Shown here in pieces: positions 34,677 to 45,250 of a stretch of 64,000 nucleotides of DNA (positions are counted from its first letter, which is position 1; each line of letters begins with the position of its first letter). Position numbers and translations under genes: made by a program. The stretch is from contig JABMLP010000007.1 in the NCBI GenBank assembly GCA_013176395.1, forward strand, positions 248,001 to 312,000. Direction: 5' to 3'. Source of the stretch: Venturia oleaginea. Lineage: Eukaryota > Ascomycota > Dothideomycetes > Venturiales > Venturiaceae. The notes under the pieces were generated by a model. It was given only the letters and a program-made list of their open reading frames with translations, was not told where the DNA came from and searched no databases.

Positions 34677-36389
34677 TTTCTCAATAGTATAGGTTGACCT
34701 GCAATAATAGGTACTACCGCATCCAAGCCAGGAAAGAAGTATGGGAGCAATGAACCAAATCAAGAACAAGAGAGATGGAAGAAGATGTTCAAGGAAAATA
34801 CATGGAGCAGATATTCAAAGACCAACTTCCCACATGGGCGAATACCGATAAGGCGGCAAATGGAATCGGAGCAATAGAGTGGATTTATGGCGTCGTCTCA
34901 AGGTTGTGCGCCGCAAATTTAAGAGGGAAAGATGGGAAATGAGACGACGTCGATCAAGAATAGGATTCATCTAAATATCGAGATTGGTTGGAGCGACCGA
35001 GGCAACCATTTTCGGCGAAATTGTTTTGGCGTCGTTTGATCCAGGTACCACGTATGACATTGATTACGGCGATTATTCCAGAATTCCTTAAACATTGAGC
35101 CGCCCACCACGGCACGTGAAGATCTGACAGCGCAACAAAGATTCATTCGATGAATTCCTGATATTATTGTGCTCTGTGTGTCCTCATGAACACTCTCATG
35201 TTTGTTTTTTAAAGCAACTGACAGAGTAGCGCCCGCAATTTTGATCTATGCCAAGGTGAGGTATTGATAGCTAAAGACTTACTAAGTGGATAGGGCCGTT
35301 CCGGAGGTTTTTTTCAGATACCGAGCCTACCCGTCGCTTTCCCTGCAAAGTGAAAGTGATAGGTGTATTTAGGGGAGTTCAATTATAATATTCAAAGGGT
35401 CGGAAAGGATTAATCCAAGTGTTTCGGCCAGGTTTCGTTGTTGGGTAGAGCTGCTGGAAAAGAAGATCTGGTTATAATTAGTCAAAAAAAACTTGAATAA
35501 TGTCCACGTTGATGCAAAAATGACAATAGTAAATGTTGAGCGTCATGTCATGAAAGCCAATGTTCATGGTCGATGTCTGTACTCGTCCCAAAACCTTCCA
35601 TCATTGCAAAATTGCCCGGCGCGATGATTGTAGAGTCTTTGGAAATCCAGCAACTTCAAACTCGAGTGGAAAGCTGTTTATATTGAAATATAGATCTGGC
35701 TGCTGGCACAGTCAGTCGAAGCAATATACAAATGAACAAGATGTTTTGGTACTATCTTCCATCGTTCTGGAACGTGTGATTAGCCATGCAAAATAACTCG
35801 ACCTACGAGTCCTGCTCCTCTGGGCTGATCGTCAAACCGAATGTAATACGTGAGAAGTCGCTTCCCTAGGAGGTAACTTCGTCTCGGATATCGCATATCA
35901 AGCTATATATAGTAGCAGTCTCTCTATTCGAGTTTGTGTTCCTAAATCTCTGCCAACTTTGGAAAAGAAAACTGCCAAGTTTAGTGCATCGGTCACAAAT
36001 CGGACGAAACGAATTGTTTTAGGCTACACGGCGAGAAACATGAGCGGCAGGCCAACTGGGGCGTCTTTCAGCGCTGCGAGAATCGTCGAGTTGCTCCATG
36101 AACACTTTGTTGCCGTCGATAGTTGTCTAAATTCTGCTCGCTATCATGTTCCTTTCACTGGACACTGAGCTGAGTCGGGTGGCCGATGCTTCCAAAGACG
36201 TGCCTGCTTGCAGATTGGCATGAACCATTCCCTTAGTGCCTATCAGAAAGCAACGTCAGTGCAGAGGAGTTATCGGAGTTATCCGGAGGTCTCATGATTT
36301 TGTTAAATTTCCATGTATCCCGTCGCTACCACTCTGGGGTTGGTCAACTTTCGCATCTTTTATCATCGAGTGACGTGCAATCCCAGTGA
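34677..36389. other. Long intergenic region
   Basis: The part next to 34676 is the polyQ gene promoter. I find no family signature or splice-consistent gene in the remaining 1.5 kb; short frames at 35560-35796 and 35959-36168 look random. Confidence 0.4.
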
Positions 36390-37126
36390 TCAAGCGGAGT
36401 CGTTGTCGAGCCGTGATTCTAATATATTTTGAATCTTCGCCAGGGAATCTACAATGGGTGGCTCCTCGCCCATTTCGCTCCTCTCAGCTTCATTGTATTG
36501 AATAGCCATGATACCAGCTTGTACTGCAGGCGAGATGTCTATTGTTTTATTGTCGCCGATATACACCATATCATTGGGCTCGATTTGATGTATGCGAAGG
36601 ACCTCCGCGATAAGACCATCGACCTTGGATTTCCCAACCTCGTTGGCTGTGACTAAAATATCGACATAGGGTTCCAGGCCAAGTTCATGGATGGTCCATT
36701 TCTGAGCATCTGCGGGTCCCTTCGCGATGATGATGACTTGCTTTCCGGTCCTTTTGAGACAATGCAGAAGTTCCAGGACTCCAGGTTTTAGACTCAATGC
36801 AGATCGGAGTGCGGATTTATACTGTTTCGCGAGCGCGTCAATGAAACTGTCGGTGTGGTTGACTTTGAACTCGTCCAACAAAGCCGCAAATCGCTCCTTG
36901 CGATATTCTGTCCAAGTCCTTCCATTCGTGAATGCACTGCTGGTCGCCGACTTTAAGATTTGCTGTAGCTTGACCGAAGCGAGGTCATCTCAATACCGTA
37001 GTGAGCTTGAATTTCCGCGAAGACGTGCATCATCGCAGCAGCTGAAGCCTTTCAAAACTCGTGCAATGTATCATCGAGGTCAAAGCCGAACCATCTCTTC
37101 GCGAGTAGTAGGCCTTTGATTGTCAT
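36390..37126 (-). pseudogene. HAD-superfamily hydrolase pseudogene
   Basis: Reading on the minus strand from ATG at 37124-37126: KRWFGFDLDDTLHEF carries motif I (DxDxT). A TGA at 37052-37054 stands where an Arg codon (CGA) would fit, and a one-base loss in an A run at about 36960 shifts the frame. It then continues open as FTNGRTWTEYRKERFAALLD, LKPGVLELLHCLKRTGKQV (motif II region), the lysine region around EVGKSKVDGLIAEVL, and VYIGDNKTIDISPAVQAGI (motif IV) to 36390. The C-terminal 163 codons are intact. The gene would have been a small phosphatase. One nonsense and one frameshift make it a pseudogene, unless the assembly is wrong at both sites. Confidence 0.78.
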
Positions 37127-37127
37127 C

Positions 37128-37462
37128 GCTGGTGATGGTAGGACGCAGCGGAAATATCATCCCACGTTTCGAGATGAGATCTCTCGGTTGGATCGAACTT
37201 GAGAAACTCCCGGCGCTCTGATGCTGGTAAATTGTCAGGAGTTGTGAGGTTCTGACCACGAATCCGAGGTCTGCATCCAGACAGCTAAATTGGCATTCTG
37301 AGATCGGATGAAGGTGTGCGTCGTTTGGCGCGCGTCAAGAAGAGACGTGAAATTGTTGTCTAGAACTAGCGATAAGGAAATTGAGTTGGAGGGGAGAGGG
37401 ATGCTCAGTGTGGTAGGTGCGCCGGGTGTCACGTTACTTGGCACATTCACAACAACCCCCAA
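37128..37462 (-). pseudogene. Unidentified coding remnant next to the pogo insertion
   Basis: Minus-strand sequence that looks coding but is broken: VVVNVPSNVTPGAPTTLSIP to QNANLAVW in one frame, then PASERREFLKFDPTERSHLE to SAASYHHQR-stop in a shifted frame, ending next to the HAD start. The upstream part shifts frame at a run of five G (about 37457). I do not recognise the family. Pogo copy 2 lies immediately upstream and may have cut it. Confidence 0.4.
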
Positions 37463-37576
37463 GAGTTTGCAGTGTAGAGTTCAATCCATTGTTCAATTCA
37501 AGATCAAGCTTGTAAGTTTCATAAATCTTCCAGGAAAGAAAGAAATCTCGGAATTGATCCATGTCTATATAAGTTA

Positions 37577-39425
37577 ACGTATTCCACCATCGAGCGGGTC
37601 AACTCATCGAGCGGGTCAGTTTATGCCAAGACCAGCTGCTCCCTTATCAACACAATATGTCTCAACAACAAAACGCGCAATCATCTAACAGAGAAGGCAG
37701 AATCCAGCTTGCCCTTTCTGCCTACAATACCCACCAATTCCGAAGCCTCCGGCGCGCTGCTGAGGCGTTTGATATACCTCCTTCAACATTAACTAGGCGA
37801 TGTAACGGAATTACGTATCGCCTAGATACTCGCAACGCCCGACACAAGCTCACTACGACTGAAGAGCAGACAATTGTCCAATACATCCTCGACCTCGATT
37901 CGCGAGGATTCGCGCCCCGGCTGTGTGAGGTAGCAGATATGGCGGATAAACTACTGGGTGTACGCGGTGGAGAGCCAGTTGGGAAAAACTGGGCTAAGAG
38001 GTTCATAACGCGCTCAGATGAGCTCAAGATGGCCTTCAATCGAGCTAAGGATAGGCAGAGAATACTACAGGAAGATCCAGAGATTATTGGCGCGTGGTTC
38101 AAGCTCGTTACAGACACCAAGGCAAAGTACGGTATCCACGACGAGGATACGCACAACTTTGACGAGATTGGCTTCCAGATGGGCGTTATTGGGTCAATGA
38201 AGGTCGTCACAGCTTCTGAAAGACGTACACGGCCTAATTTGATCCAGCCAGGCGATTGCGAGTGGGTTACAGTTATCCAGAGCATCTGCGCCGCCGGGTA
38301 TGCGACCCCGCCATTCATTATCTACAAAGGACGCGTTCATATCTCTGCGTGGTATGAGGAGGCAGATATACTACGGAATTGGAAGCTCTCGGTCTCTGAG
38401 AACGGCTGGACAAATAATGCGCTTGGTCTTGAGTGGTTGAAGCACTTTAACGCGTATACAAAGGCGCGGCAGGTGGGGGTATACAGGCTGCTTATTTTGG
38501 ACGGCCATGAGAGCCATCTCAGCCAGGATTTCAAGGACTACTGCCTCGAAAACAAGATTATAACCCTCTGCATGCCATCGCACTCGTCGCATATACTCCA
38601 GCCCCTTGACGTGGTCTGCTTCTCGCCGTTGAAGCGCAAGTACTCCCAACGCGTCCGGGACTTGGCACGCCGACGCGTGTACCATATCAACAAGGAAGGC
38701 TTTCTCCCTGCCTTCAAAGACGCGTTTTTCGACGTGTTTACGAAAGAGAACTGTCAAAAGGCTTTTGAGGCAGTAGGGCTAGTCCCTATCGACGCGCAGG
38801 TGGTGTTGGATCGCCTTGAAGTACGGCTACGAACCCCGCCAGAAACCCATCTCCCAGAAACGCCGTGGCAGTCCAAGACTCCAAGTAATACTTATGAATT
38901 TGGATCCCAATCCAAGCTCGTAAGCGAGTCTTTTACTCGGTCACCAGGTACTGCGCAGGCAGGCTTTTCCCAGCTTGTTAAGGGCGCTGAATTGATGCTA
39001 CGCCAAAACGCTCTGCTTGTTGCGCGTAACCGCGAGCTTGAAGAGCAATTAGCAGTAACAACGAACCGAAAATGGCGCAAAAGGAAGTGGATCCAGCAAG
39101 GTGGTACTATTGAGTATGGGACTGCAGCAGCGCAGGTAGCTGCAGAGGCGTCTATAGCGCCTCAGGGATCAAAGAAGGCTCGTGGTAGTGGTGGTCAAGA
39201 AACAGCCCGACCAATTCAACGGCGCTGTAGGAACTGCGGCGCAGCTGGGCATAATGCGCGAACTTGTAAAAAAGATATCAAGATATCTTCTGAATCAGAT
39301 AGCAGCACGACGGACTTAGAATCTATTGTTGATAGCGATTAAATTGAAGAATCGTAACATAAGTTGGTCGTGCCAAGCCTTTTTGACCCGCTCGATGGGT
39401 TGACCCGCTCGATGGTGGAATACGT
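37577..39425 (+). mobile_element. Pogo/Fot1-type DNA transposon, copy 2 (intact)
   Basis: 1849 bp, same length as copy 1, in opposite orientation. Both termini read ACGTATTCCACCATCGAG inward and are flanked by TA (37575-37576 and 39426-39427). The 17-bp subrepeat (here CATCGAGCGGGTCAACY) occurs twice at each end. It carries one uninterrupted transposase gene, so all parts needed for transposition seem present. It sits between two HAD-like remnants. Confidence 0.95.
37657..39342 (+). CDS. Pogo-type DDE transposase, full length
   Basis: 561 aa without introns. Order: psq-type helix-turn-helix (NREGRIQLALSAYNTHQFRS... PPSTLTRRCNG), CENP-B-like second DNA-binding domain (TTEEQTIVQYILDLDSRGFA, GKNWAKRFITRSDELK), DDE_1 core with Asp in NFDEIGFQMG, Asp in LLILDGHESH and Asp in HILQPLDVVCFSPLKRKY. 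These are the three metal-binding aspartates of pogo/Fot1 transposases, which cut at the termini and insert into TA. A leucine-rich helix (NALLVARNRELEEQLAV) and a CCHC zinc knuckle (CRNCGAAGHNARTC) form the C-terminus, followed by an acidic Ser/Asp tail. No stop or frameshift, so it is potentially active and might act on copy 1. Confidence 0.95.
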   Translation: MSQQQNAQSSNREGRIQLALSAYNTHQFRSLRRAAEAFDIPPSTLTRRCNGITYRLDTRNARHKLTTTEEQTIVQYILDLDSRGFAPRLCEVADMADKLLGVRGGEPVGKNWAKRFITRSDELKMAFNRAKDRQRILQEDPEIIGAWFKLVTDTKAKYGIHDEDTHNFDEIGFQMGVIGSMKVVTASERRTRPNLIQPGDCEWVTVIQSICAAGYATPPFIIYKGRVHISAWYEEADILRNWKLSVSENGWTNNALGLEWLKHFNAYTKARQVGVYRLLILDGHESHLSQDFKDYCLENKIITLCMPSHSSHILQPLDVVCFSPLKRKYSQRVRDLARRRVYHINKEGFLPAFKDAFFDVFTKENCQKAFEAVGLVPIDAQVVLDRLEVRLRTPPETHLPETPWQSKTPSNTYEFGSQSKLVSESFTRSPGTAQAGFSQLVKGAELMLRQNALLVARNRELEEQLAVTTNRKWRKRKWIQQGGTIEYGTAAAQVAAEASIAPQGSKKARGSGGQETARPIQRRCRNCGAAGHNARTCKKDIKISSESDSSTTDLESIVDSD

Positions 39426-39437
39426 TATATCTAAACA

Positions 39438-39698
39438 TTATGTTTCCTCTTCCCTCAAAGTGTTGATCTTTACCGGCCGATTTAAAGTATTAACTCCATT
39501 GTTCTCCGCACGATAGATCGAAAAGATCCCGTATCTGATGGCTGAAACGTTATCGCGTTCGCTTGAATCACTGATATACACCATATCTTCCGCGGGGATA
39601 TCAAATTTCTGCAGTGTCTTCGGGAACGGTCCGTTACAAGGAAGAGCGGCTTCACCTGTTTTTAGGCTTTGAAATCGGGAAGGACCTGATAACTGCAT
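39438..39698 (-). pseudogene. HAD-like hydrolase C-terminal fragment
   Basis: 86 codons with PKTLQKFDIPAEDMVYISDS then SERDNVSAIRYGIFSIYRAE, which resembles motif IV of HAD hydrolases (VYIGDxxxxD) and aligns with the same part of the HAD pseudogene at 36390. The rest of the domain is not found. It ends 11 bp from the pogo right terminus. Confidence 0.5.
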
Positions 39699-40911
39699 TC
39701 ACCTTTGTGTCTGTCATTTCCAAGCTCTTGTTTGGCGATTAGAAATTTCTTCTCTACTACAGCAGCTTGAAACAATGAAGTCTTTCTGGAGAATCAAGAA
39801 TCGTGTAATCAGAAGAGAAGAATGGGTTTATTCCGTACCTTCCCATTAGAATTAAGCGACTAGTCAGAGCGAAATCGCGAGATTCTGCGAATACCCTCAC
39901 GAGCAGAGTCTGTATGTCCGTTTGTTTGCTTGTGTTCATTTACGTCTGGCGGACGAGTGGCCGAAGGCCTCTCTCCTAGGGTCGTGCTGTTGGTAAATGT
40001 CCAGCAATCCTAGGTATTACGGGCACTGAAGTCGTTAGTAGCTTCAGATTCTCCGGGCAACGCTGAGTGGGAGCAGGGTTCATGGTCAGACACAGGTTGA
40101 TACTCCCTACCAAACTTTAATTTCATTTACTGAACTAGGAGTACCAGCGATCGAATACAAGCCCAGTAGTAACAGTCCTGGCAATATGGTTAATTACCAG
40201 ATTTTTAGACTATCATGAGCAAAGGAAGCAAGAGAAGGAAGTCCTGCGTTGTAATGGTGGAGGGCACTGGAGGTGATGACTGGGAAATAAGAAGTGGAAA
40301 GGAAAACTTGGAAGGGCCGTTGTGGATGTTGAGACCTTAGTCATCAACACGTCGTGCAGCTGGAGGTAGGCGTACATTCCCGGGCAAGATGGCGATAGCT
40401 GAGAGTAGTCGACCATTTCAACAGATATAGAGACTTCGCCTGGCTGAAACTCCAGCCTCATCAAATATCCCGTTATAGAACGTAAATTCTACGCGACGAC
40501 GCGATACATTCTTCAACCCCTCACTATTAAGTGACTGCAGGACGATCCGAGTTGAGCTGACTTCCATAACATTCTTGGCCTCCAACATCTCTACCTCTCT
40601 CCTTATTACCTCCAAGCCACTACGTCTCTTCGAGTCCTTTTCAACGCCTCATTGCTAGAGTGGACTGAATGGTCATTATTTTTGGCCTGTCGACGGCTGA
40701 GTTGTGGCTGTGTATGCAGAAGAGCGCAGGTCGAAACCACCACGGAAGTGCTTGATTCCTATACTACGCAGTACTATTAAAACGCAGTGAACCTGGCGGA
40801 ATGCGTGGGAATTATTCCAATCTGCCGCGAAAATTGGACTCCTAATCTAAAGCGCTTATCCACTTAGTCACATAAGATTTCACCTCGAAAAGACTTCCTG
40901 TTGCGCGCGCC
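39699..40911. other. Region without a supported gene
   Basis: A minus-strand frame at 40418-40615 (SSTRIVLQSLNSEGLKNVSR, RRVEFTFYNGIFDEAGV) reads like protein, but has no partner and no family. Its continuation is in a different frame (40213-40464), so it may be another decayed gene. The final 150 bp are the skt5 promoter. Confidence 0.35.
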
Positions 40912-43674
40912 ATGGCGTACCATCAGCAGGGCAATCCAGGCTTGAGTGCTACCTTTGTGCCGGGCGGCTTCGACGATTATTACATGCCGAATCAAGCACC
41001 TGAACTAGTATCACCGGCGCCTCAGAGGTCAGTACTGTGTATAATGCTCACCAACAAGGCGCGGCCTTCCCCACGGTCCCTTACCATGACAACCGTGCTG
41101 ACCATTGTTTTTTATACAGACATATGCCAGAGGTCCCTGACCAGATGCAAGAAAACTTGGCTCAATTAGAATCAGAAGCCAGTGGCTCGCGAGCCCCCAT
41201 ATCCCACTATCAACAACCTCCTCCGCTACAACCGTTTCAACAAACAAATCCCCAGCCATATCACCACCCCGCTGCCCCCATTTCTGCCTCTTCCGAGTAC
41301 TCCCAGCATACTCCCACGACTGAACTTCCTCATTTCTCCCCCTTTCCCAAACTGATGAATCCTCTGCCAAACGTTCCTCCCAGTGACGATGAGAAAGAAG
41401 CAATATTGGAGAATGCTCGGGTGCCAGTCCTGTCTTCGAATGACCCTGAGATGCAGTTGGCATGGGCTCAGGATGCTCTAGCATTTGTCGCTACCGCAAC
41501 TGCATACCAGGAGAGACTGGCAGAAAACAGGCCTGCGCGACCTTCTACGCCCGCGGTTGAACATCAGTTGAAAGTGGACGCTCTGAACATTGTTGGATTT
41601 TTGGCAGAGCAGGGGCATCCCAAAGCCGAGTTCATGAAAGGCATGTGGCTGGAATTTGGCTACTTTGGTTGGAGGCAAGACAAACGAGAAGCATTCAGAT
41701 GCTATTCCAGGGCGGCGGAGAAGGGCTACGCGAGAGCCGAATATCGCATGGGAATGCAATTCGAACAAAACAATGATCCCATCAAGGCCCTCGTACATTA
41801 CCAACGTGGTGCGGATGCTGGAGACGCTGCCTCAAATTATAGGCTTGGTATGATGACGCTTATGGGACAGATGGGACAACCACAGGATTACGCAAAAGGC
41901 TTGCGCATGCTACGCATTGCGGCAGAACATGCCGACGAAAACGCGCCTCAGGGGGCCTATGTACTGGGCATGTTACAAGCGAGGGAGCTACCACAAGTCA
42001 CTGTCCCGGAATCGATATTGCCATATAACGAAGGAGAGGCTCGGGCCAACATTGAAAAGGCAGCATACTTAGGTTTTGCAAAGGCACAACTAAAGATGGG
42101 AACGGCATACGAATTGTGCTCCCTGGGTTGCGACTTTGATCCCGCACTATCACTGCATTACAACGCTCTTGCGGCGCGTCAAGGTGAGCCGGAAGCAGAA
42201 ATGGCGATCAGCAAATGGTTTCTGTGCGGCTCTGAAGGCATCTTTCCCAAGAATGAAGAATTGGCATACGAGTATGCTCTGAGAGCTGCGCAGAGTGGAC
42301 TGGCAACTGCACAATTCGCACTGGGATACTTCAACGAGATCGGAATGTATGTGCCTGTAAATCTGGACAAGGCAACTGAGTGGTATGAAAAGGCTGCGAG
42401 GAATGGTAACCAGGATGCCGTTGGACGACTCGAGGGCTTGAGACACTCATCTGTTTTGTCGAAAACAGACCATGAGAATGTTGCCATTAACAAAATCAAA
42501 TCCCAGTATGGCTCTATGCGCGGCAAGAGACCTGACAGACTTAAGGCGCATTCAAGTCTGCCATCAGTCTCAGATGAGCAAGAACAGTATTCTCCAGGAC
42601 CTGGACGAATGGCTTCAATACCGCCTCGTGGATCGTCGACGACACCATATCCCATAGACAATGGTCCACCGGTGGTTCCTCCGCCTACGAATAGGCCAAC
42701 GTCTGTTGCACCTTATCCCGTGGATAACGGCCCACCGAAGGTTGCACCAGGGCGACCTCCGTTGGTAGGAGGGTTTGCTCCAGAATTGAGATCTGCATCA
42801 GCTGGACCAGCTCAATTTCAGAATCGGAAATCATCTGGTAGTGCTTTCAACATCAATCCAGCTATCTACGGGCAGCGTCCAGAACAAGACCCCTACGGAC
42901 GCAATCCACAACCGCAAGCTAGTCTTCCTATACGACCTGCGACCACTGTTGCGGACATTGGCTCTAATGGACCACAAGGATTGCCTAGTCAGCAGCGTCC
43001 ACAGAATGCACAGGCAAATTATGGCCGTCCAAATGGTGCCGGTTCTCCATCGAGACAGCCTGGCTATGGTCGGCCAAATGGTCTGGGATCTCCTCCAGGC
43101 GGGCCACAACGACTGCCTGCAGACCTTGGGTATGCTGCGCCTGGCGGACGACCCTCTGCCAATGCACATCACGGACAGCCATCATTGCAAGACATTGGTT
43201 ATGTTGCACCTCTCCAGGCGCGCAGACCGTCGCCAGTCGATCAATCTCACGCTGCACATCGACCACCGCGTGGCGATAGCGCCAGACCGCCTTCCAACGT
43301 CCATCCAGCACATCTGCAACAACAAGGCCGTACACAGTCACAACCTCAACCGAATGCCGGGGGCCGACCACCACGAATGGATTCCTCGCAATCTACGACG
43401 TCTCTGCCACAGGTTCCGGTCAAGCAAACTGGCGGCCGACCTCAGCCAGGTAGAACACAACCGAGCGCAGGCAGACCTGTTCAGCCGCCTGCACAGGCTG
43501 CTCCTCAAGCTGCTGCTCCAAAACCTGCCACACCAGCTGGCCCTCCTAAGAAGGGACCCAAGACGTTTGACGATATGGGAGTGCCAGCTGTGAAGGATCA
43601 TAGTGATTGCGTGAGTGTTTTAACCATTACTCAAGTCAGCGACCGAGCTAACGTTCGAACAGGTCGTTATGTAA
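40912..43674 (+). CDS. skt5: Chitin synthase activator, Skt5/Chs4 type (Sel1 repeats, CaaX box)
   Basis: Three exons: 40912-41027, 41120-43610 and 43663-43674, giving 872 aa. The last exon has 12 nt (GTC GTT ATG TAA) and turns the C-terminus into SDCVVM, a farnesylation-type CaaX box, as known for yeast Skt5/Chs4. Without that intron the frame would run on into meaningless sequence to 43928. Residues about 190-470 contain Sel1 repeats (AFRCYSRAAEKGYARAEYRM, ALVHYQRGADAGDAASNYRL, AYEYALRAAQSGLATAQFAL, ATEWYEKAARNGNQDAV). The C-terminal 350 residues are Pro/Gln/Gly-rich and end with KKGPKTFDDMGVP. Skt5 proteins recruit and activate a class IV chitin synthase at the plasma membrane. First intron is 92 nt. 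Confidence 0.93.
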
Positions 43675-44032
43675 GAGATAAGTATTTGTTAGCATTGCAT
43701 GGGCTCGTTGGCGTCAAGGGAAGTACATGGGCAGCATTTAGGTGGGAGGCACTGCATGGATGTGGCTACGGCCTGATTTACCGCATGATGATACCTAAAT
43801 TTTACATTTTGAAGCACGCGTTAGCGATCGATATCAATGGACTCTTGAATTATGGATTGTGGTGGTCGTCATGTTCGGGTCACGCCTCGGACCTTAATCT
43901 TGAATGCATCTCGAATCTCAGCTCCTGACAAACTTCCCATCCCAACCATCACCATCTCTCTCAACATTTCTCCTCCCGTCTTGTGTGTATTCTTTCGTTT
44001 GTTGTCATCGTGTACTCGCATCTGTATTGGAC
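43675..44032. other. Gap between skt5 and hop2
   Basis: 3' UTR of skt5 and promoter of hop2, both plus strand. No gene. Confidence 0.5.
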
Positions 44033-45109
44033 ATGGCACCAAAGAAGGAAAAGGCAGAGAAACCTGCAAAAGGTGATGCCGGTAGGTCTTCGTACTGTCA
44101 GAAAAAGAGTGCATTGCTTACTTTGTATTGTTACAGCGGCCGATATGATCCTTCATTATCTAAGTAAGTCTCCATGGCCCCTGCTACCTTGATTTCATAC
44201 TTACCGTTCACCTTTAGGAAAGCAGAAGTGAGTTGGAAGGCCAGCAACCCCATCACTTCATAGTAGCTGATCTTGCTTCTGCTCGTAGCCGACCATATTC
44301 GGTAATGTTCTCCGCTCCCTTACTGCATTGCCCCAAGCTCATCTCTGATAGGCGACCGACATTTCAGCCAACCTCCACAACAAGGTCACGAAAGGTGCAT
44401 CCTTCCACCATGCCTTCATCTCTGATCATCTACTTATGGTGGGCAGCCGCTACTCAGAAGATACTGAAAGAACTCCGTGAGCGCAAAGAGATTGACGGCC
44501 GTGATTCTGGTACGCGTTGCCCTGCAAAAAATGAGTCTTGTCCACGAGCTGATCTCCAACAGGCAAGCAAAGCGTCTACCATGTAATCCAGGTACGGTCA
44601 CTTTCTCTCACCACTTCTCCTTGCTCAACTTCTTAGAAACCGGAAGAGTCACCCTCATCCGAGGAGCTTGCCGAAATGGACAAGCGCACCCAGCAGCTAC
44701 GCGACGAAACCTCGAATCTGAACACGACGGCAAAATCCCTCCGCTCGACGCTCTCTTCACTCAACAGCACACTCTCTACTGCCGACTTGCGCACCGCGAT
44801 CGCAGAAATGGACGCTGAACGTACAGAGATACTGGAGCGACTGACTAGTCTCAGATCTGGCAAGATACAACCAGTGAGCAAGGAAGAGAAGGAAGAAGTC
44901 GACAAGCATGCTAAGGTGATGGAGAAGGCGTTGACGAAGAGGAAGAAGATTGTAAAGGTGATGTGGGGCCAGGTTCTTGATATGGTTCCCGACGCTGCGA
45001 CCGCCGCTGGGCTCAAGGTAAGGCGCCGACACATGAGGCAGGTATTGTGCTGCAGATTAGCTGACATATCTTGCAGGACCAATTTGACATGAATGAGGAA
45101 GAGAAATGA
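44033..45109 (+). CDS. hop2: Meiotic homologous-pairing protein 2 (TBPIP family)
   Basis: Nine exons: 44033-44081, 44137-44163, 44218-44227 (10 nt), 44289-44301 (13 nt), 44352-44394, 44447-44509, 44563-44591, 44637-45017 and 45077-45109. All junctions keep phase and give 215 aa. Assembled, exons 2-7 read ADMILHYLRKQNRPYSATDI, SANLHNKVTKAATQKILKEL and RERKEIDGRDSGKQSVYHVI, the winged-helix domain of Hop2. Exon 8 is a leucine-zipper coiled coil (DKRTQQLRDETSNLNTTAKS) followed by the C-terminal DNA-binding region; exon 9 adds DQFDMNEEEK. Hop2 pairs with Mnd1 and stimulates Dmc1/Rad51 strand invasion in meiosis. Expression is probably meiotic, but no regulatory site was identified. Confidence 0.92.
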
Positions 45110-45250
45110 TTGGGCGACGTGATATTCGTTCGATGATCCCAAAGAGCAAGGCGTTTGTTTTGGGGGAATCGCCATCATATTGCTCCCTTTGCGATTTATC
45201 CACAAGGTGTCGGCAAGTTCTTCATATATACCATCATACACTACTCAAAT

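Noticed and set aside
40795..40885. tRNA-like sequence on the minus strand (CTAAGTGGATAAGCGC resembles an A box/D arm)
   Set aside because: No B box of the GGTTCGANTCC type and no closed anticodon or acceptor stem could be found.
43675..43928. In-frame extension of the chitin synthase activator to position 43928
   Set aside because: It arises from reading through the last intron. The spliced version gives the expected CaaX C-terminus.
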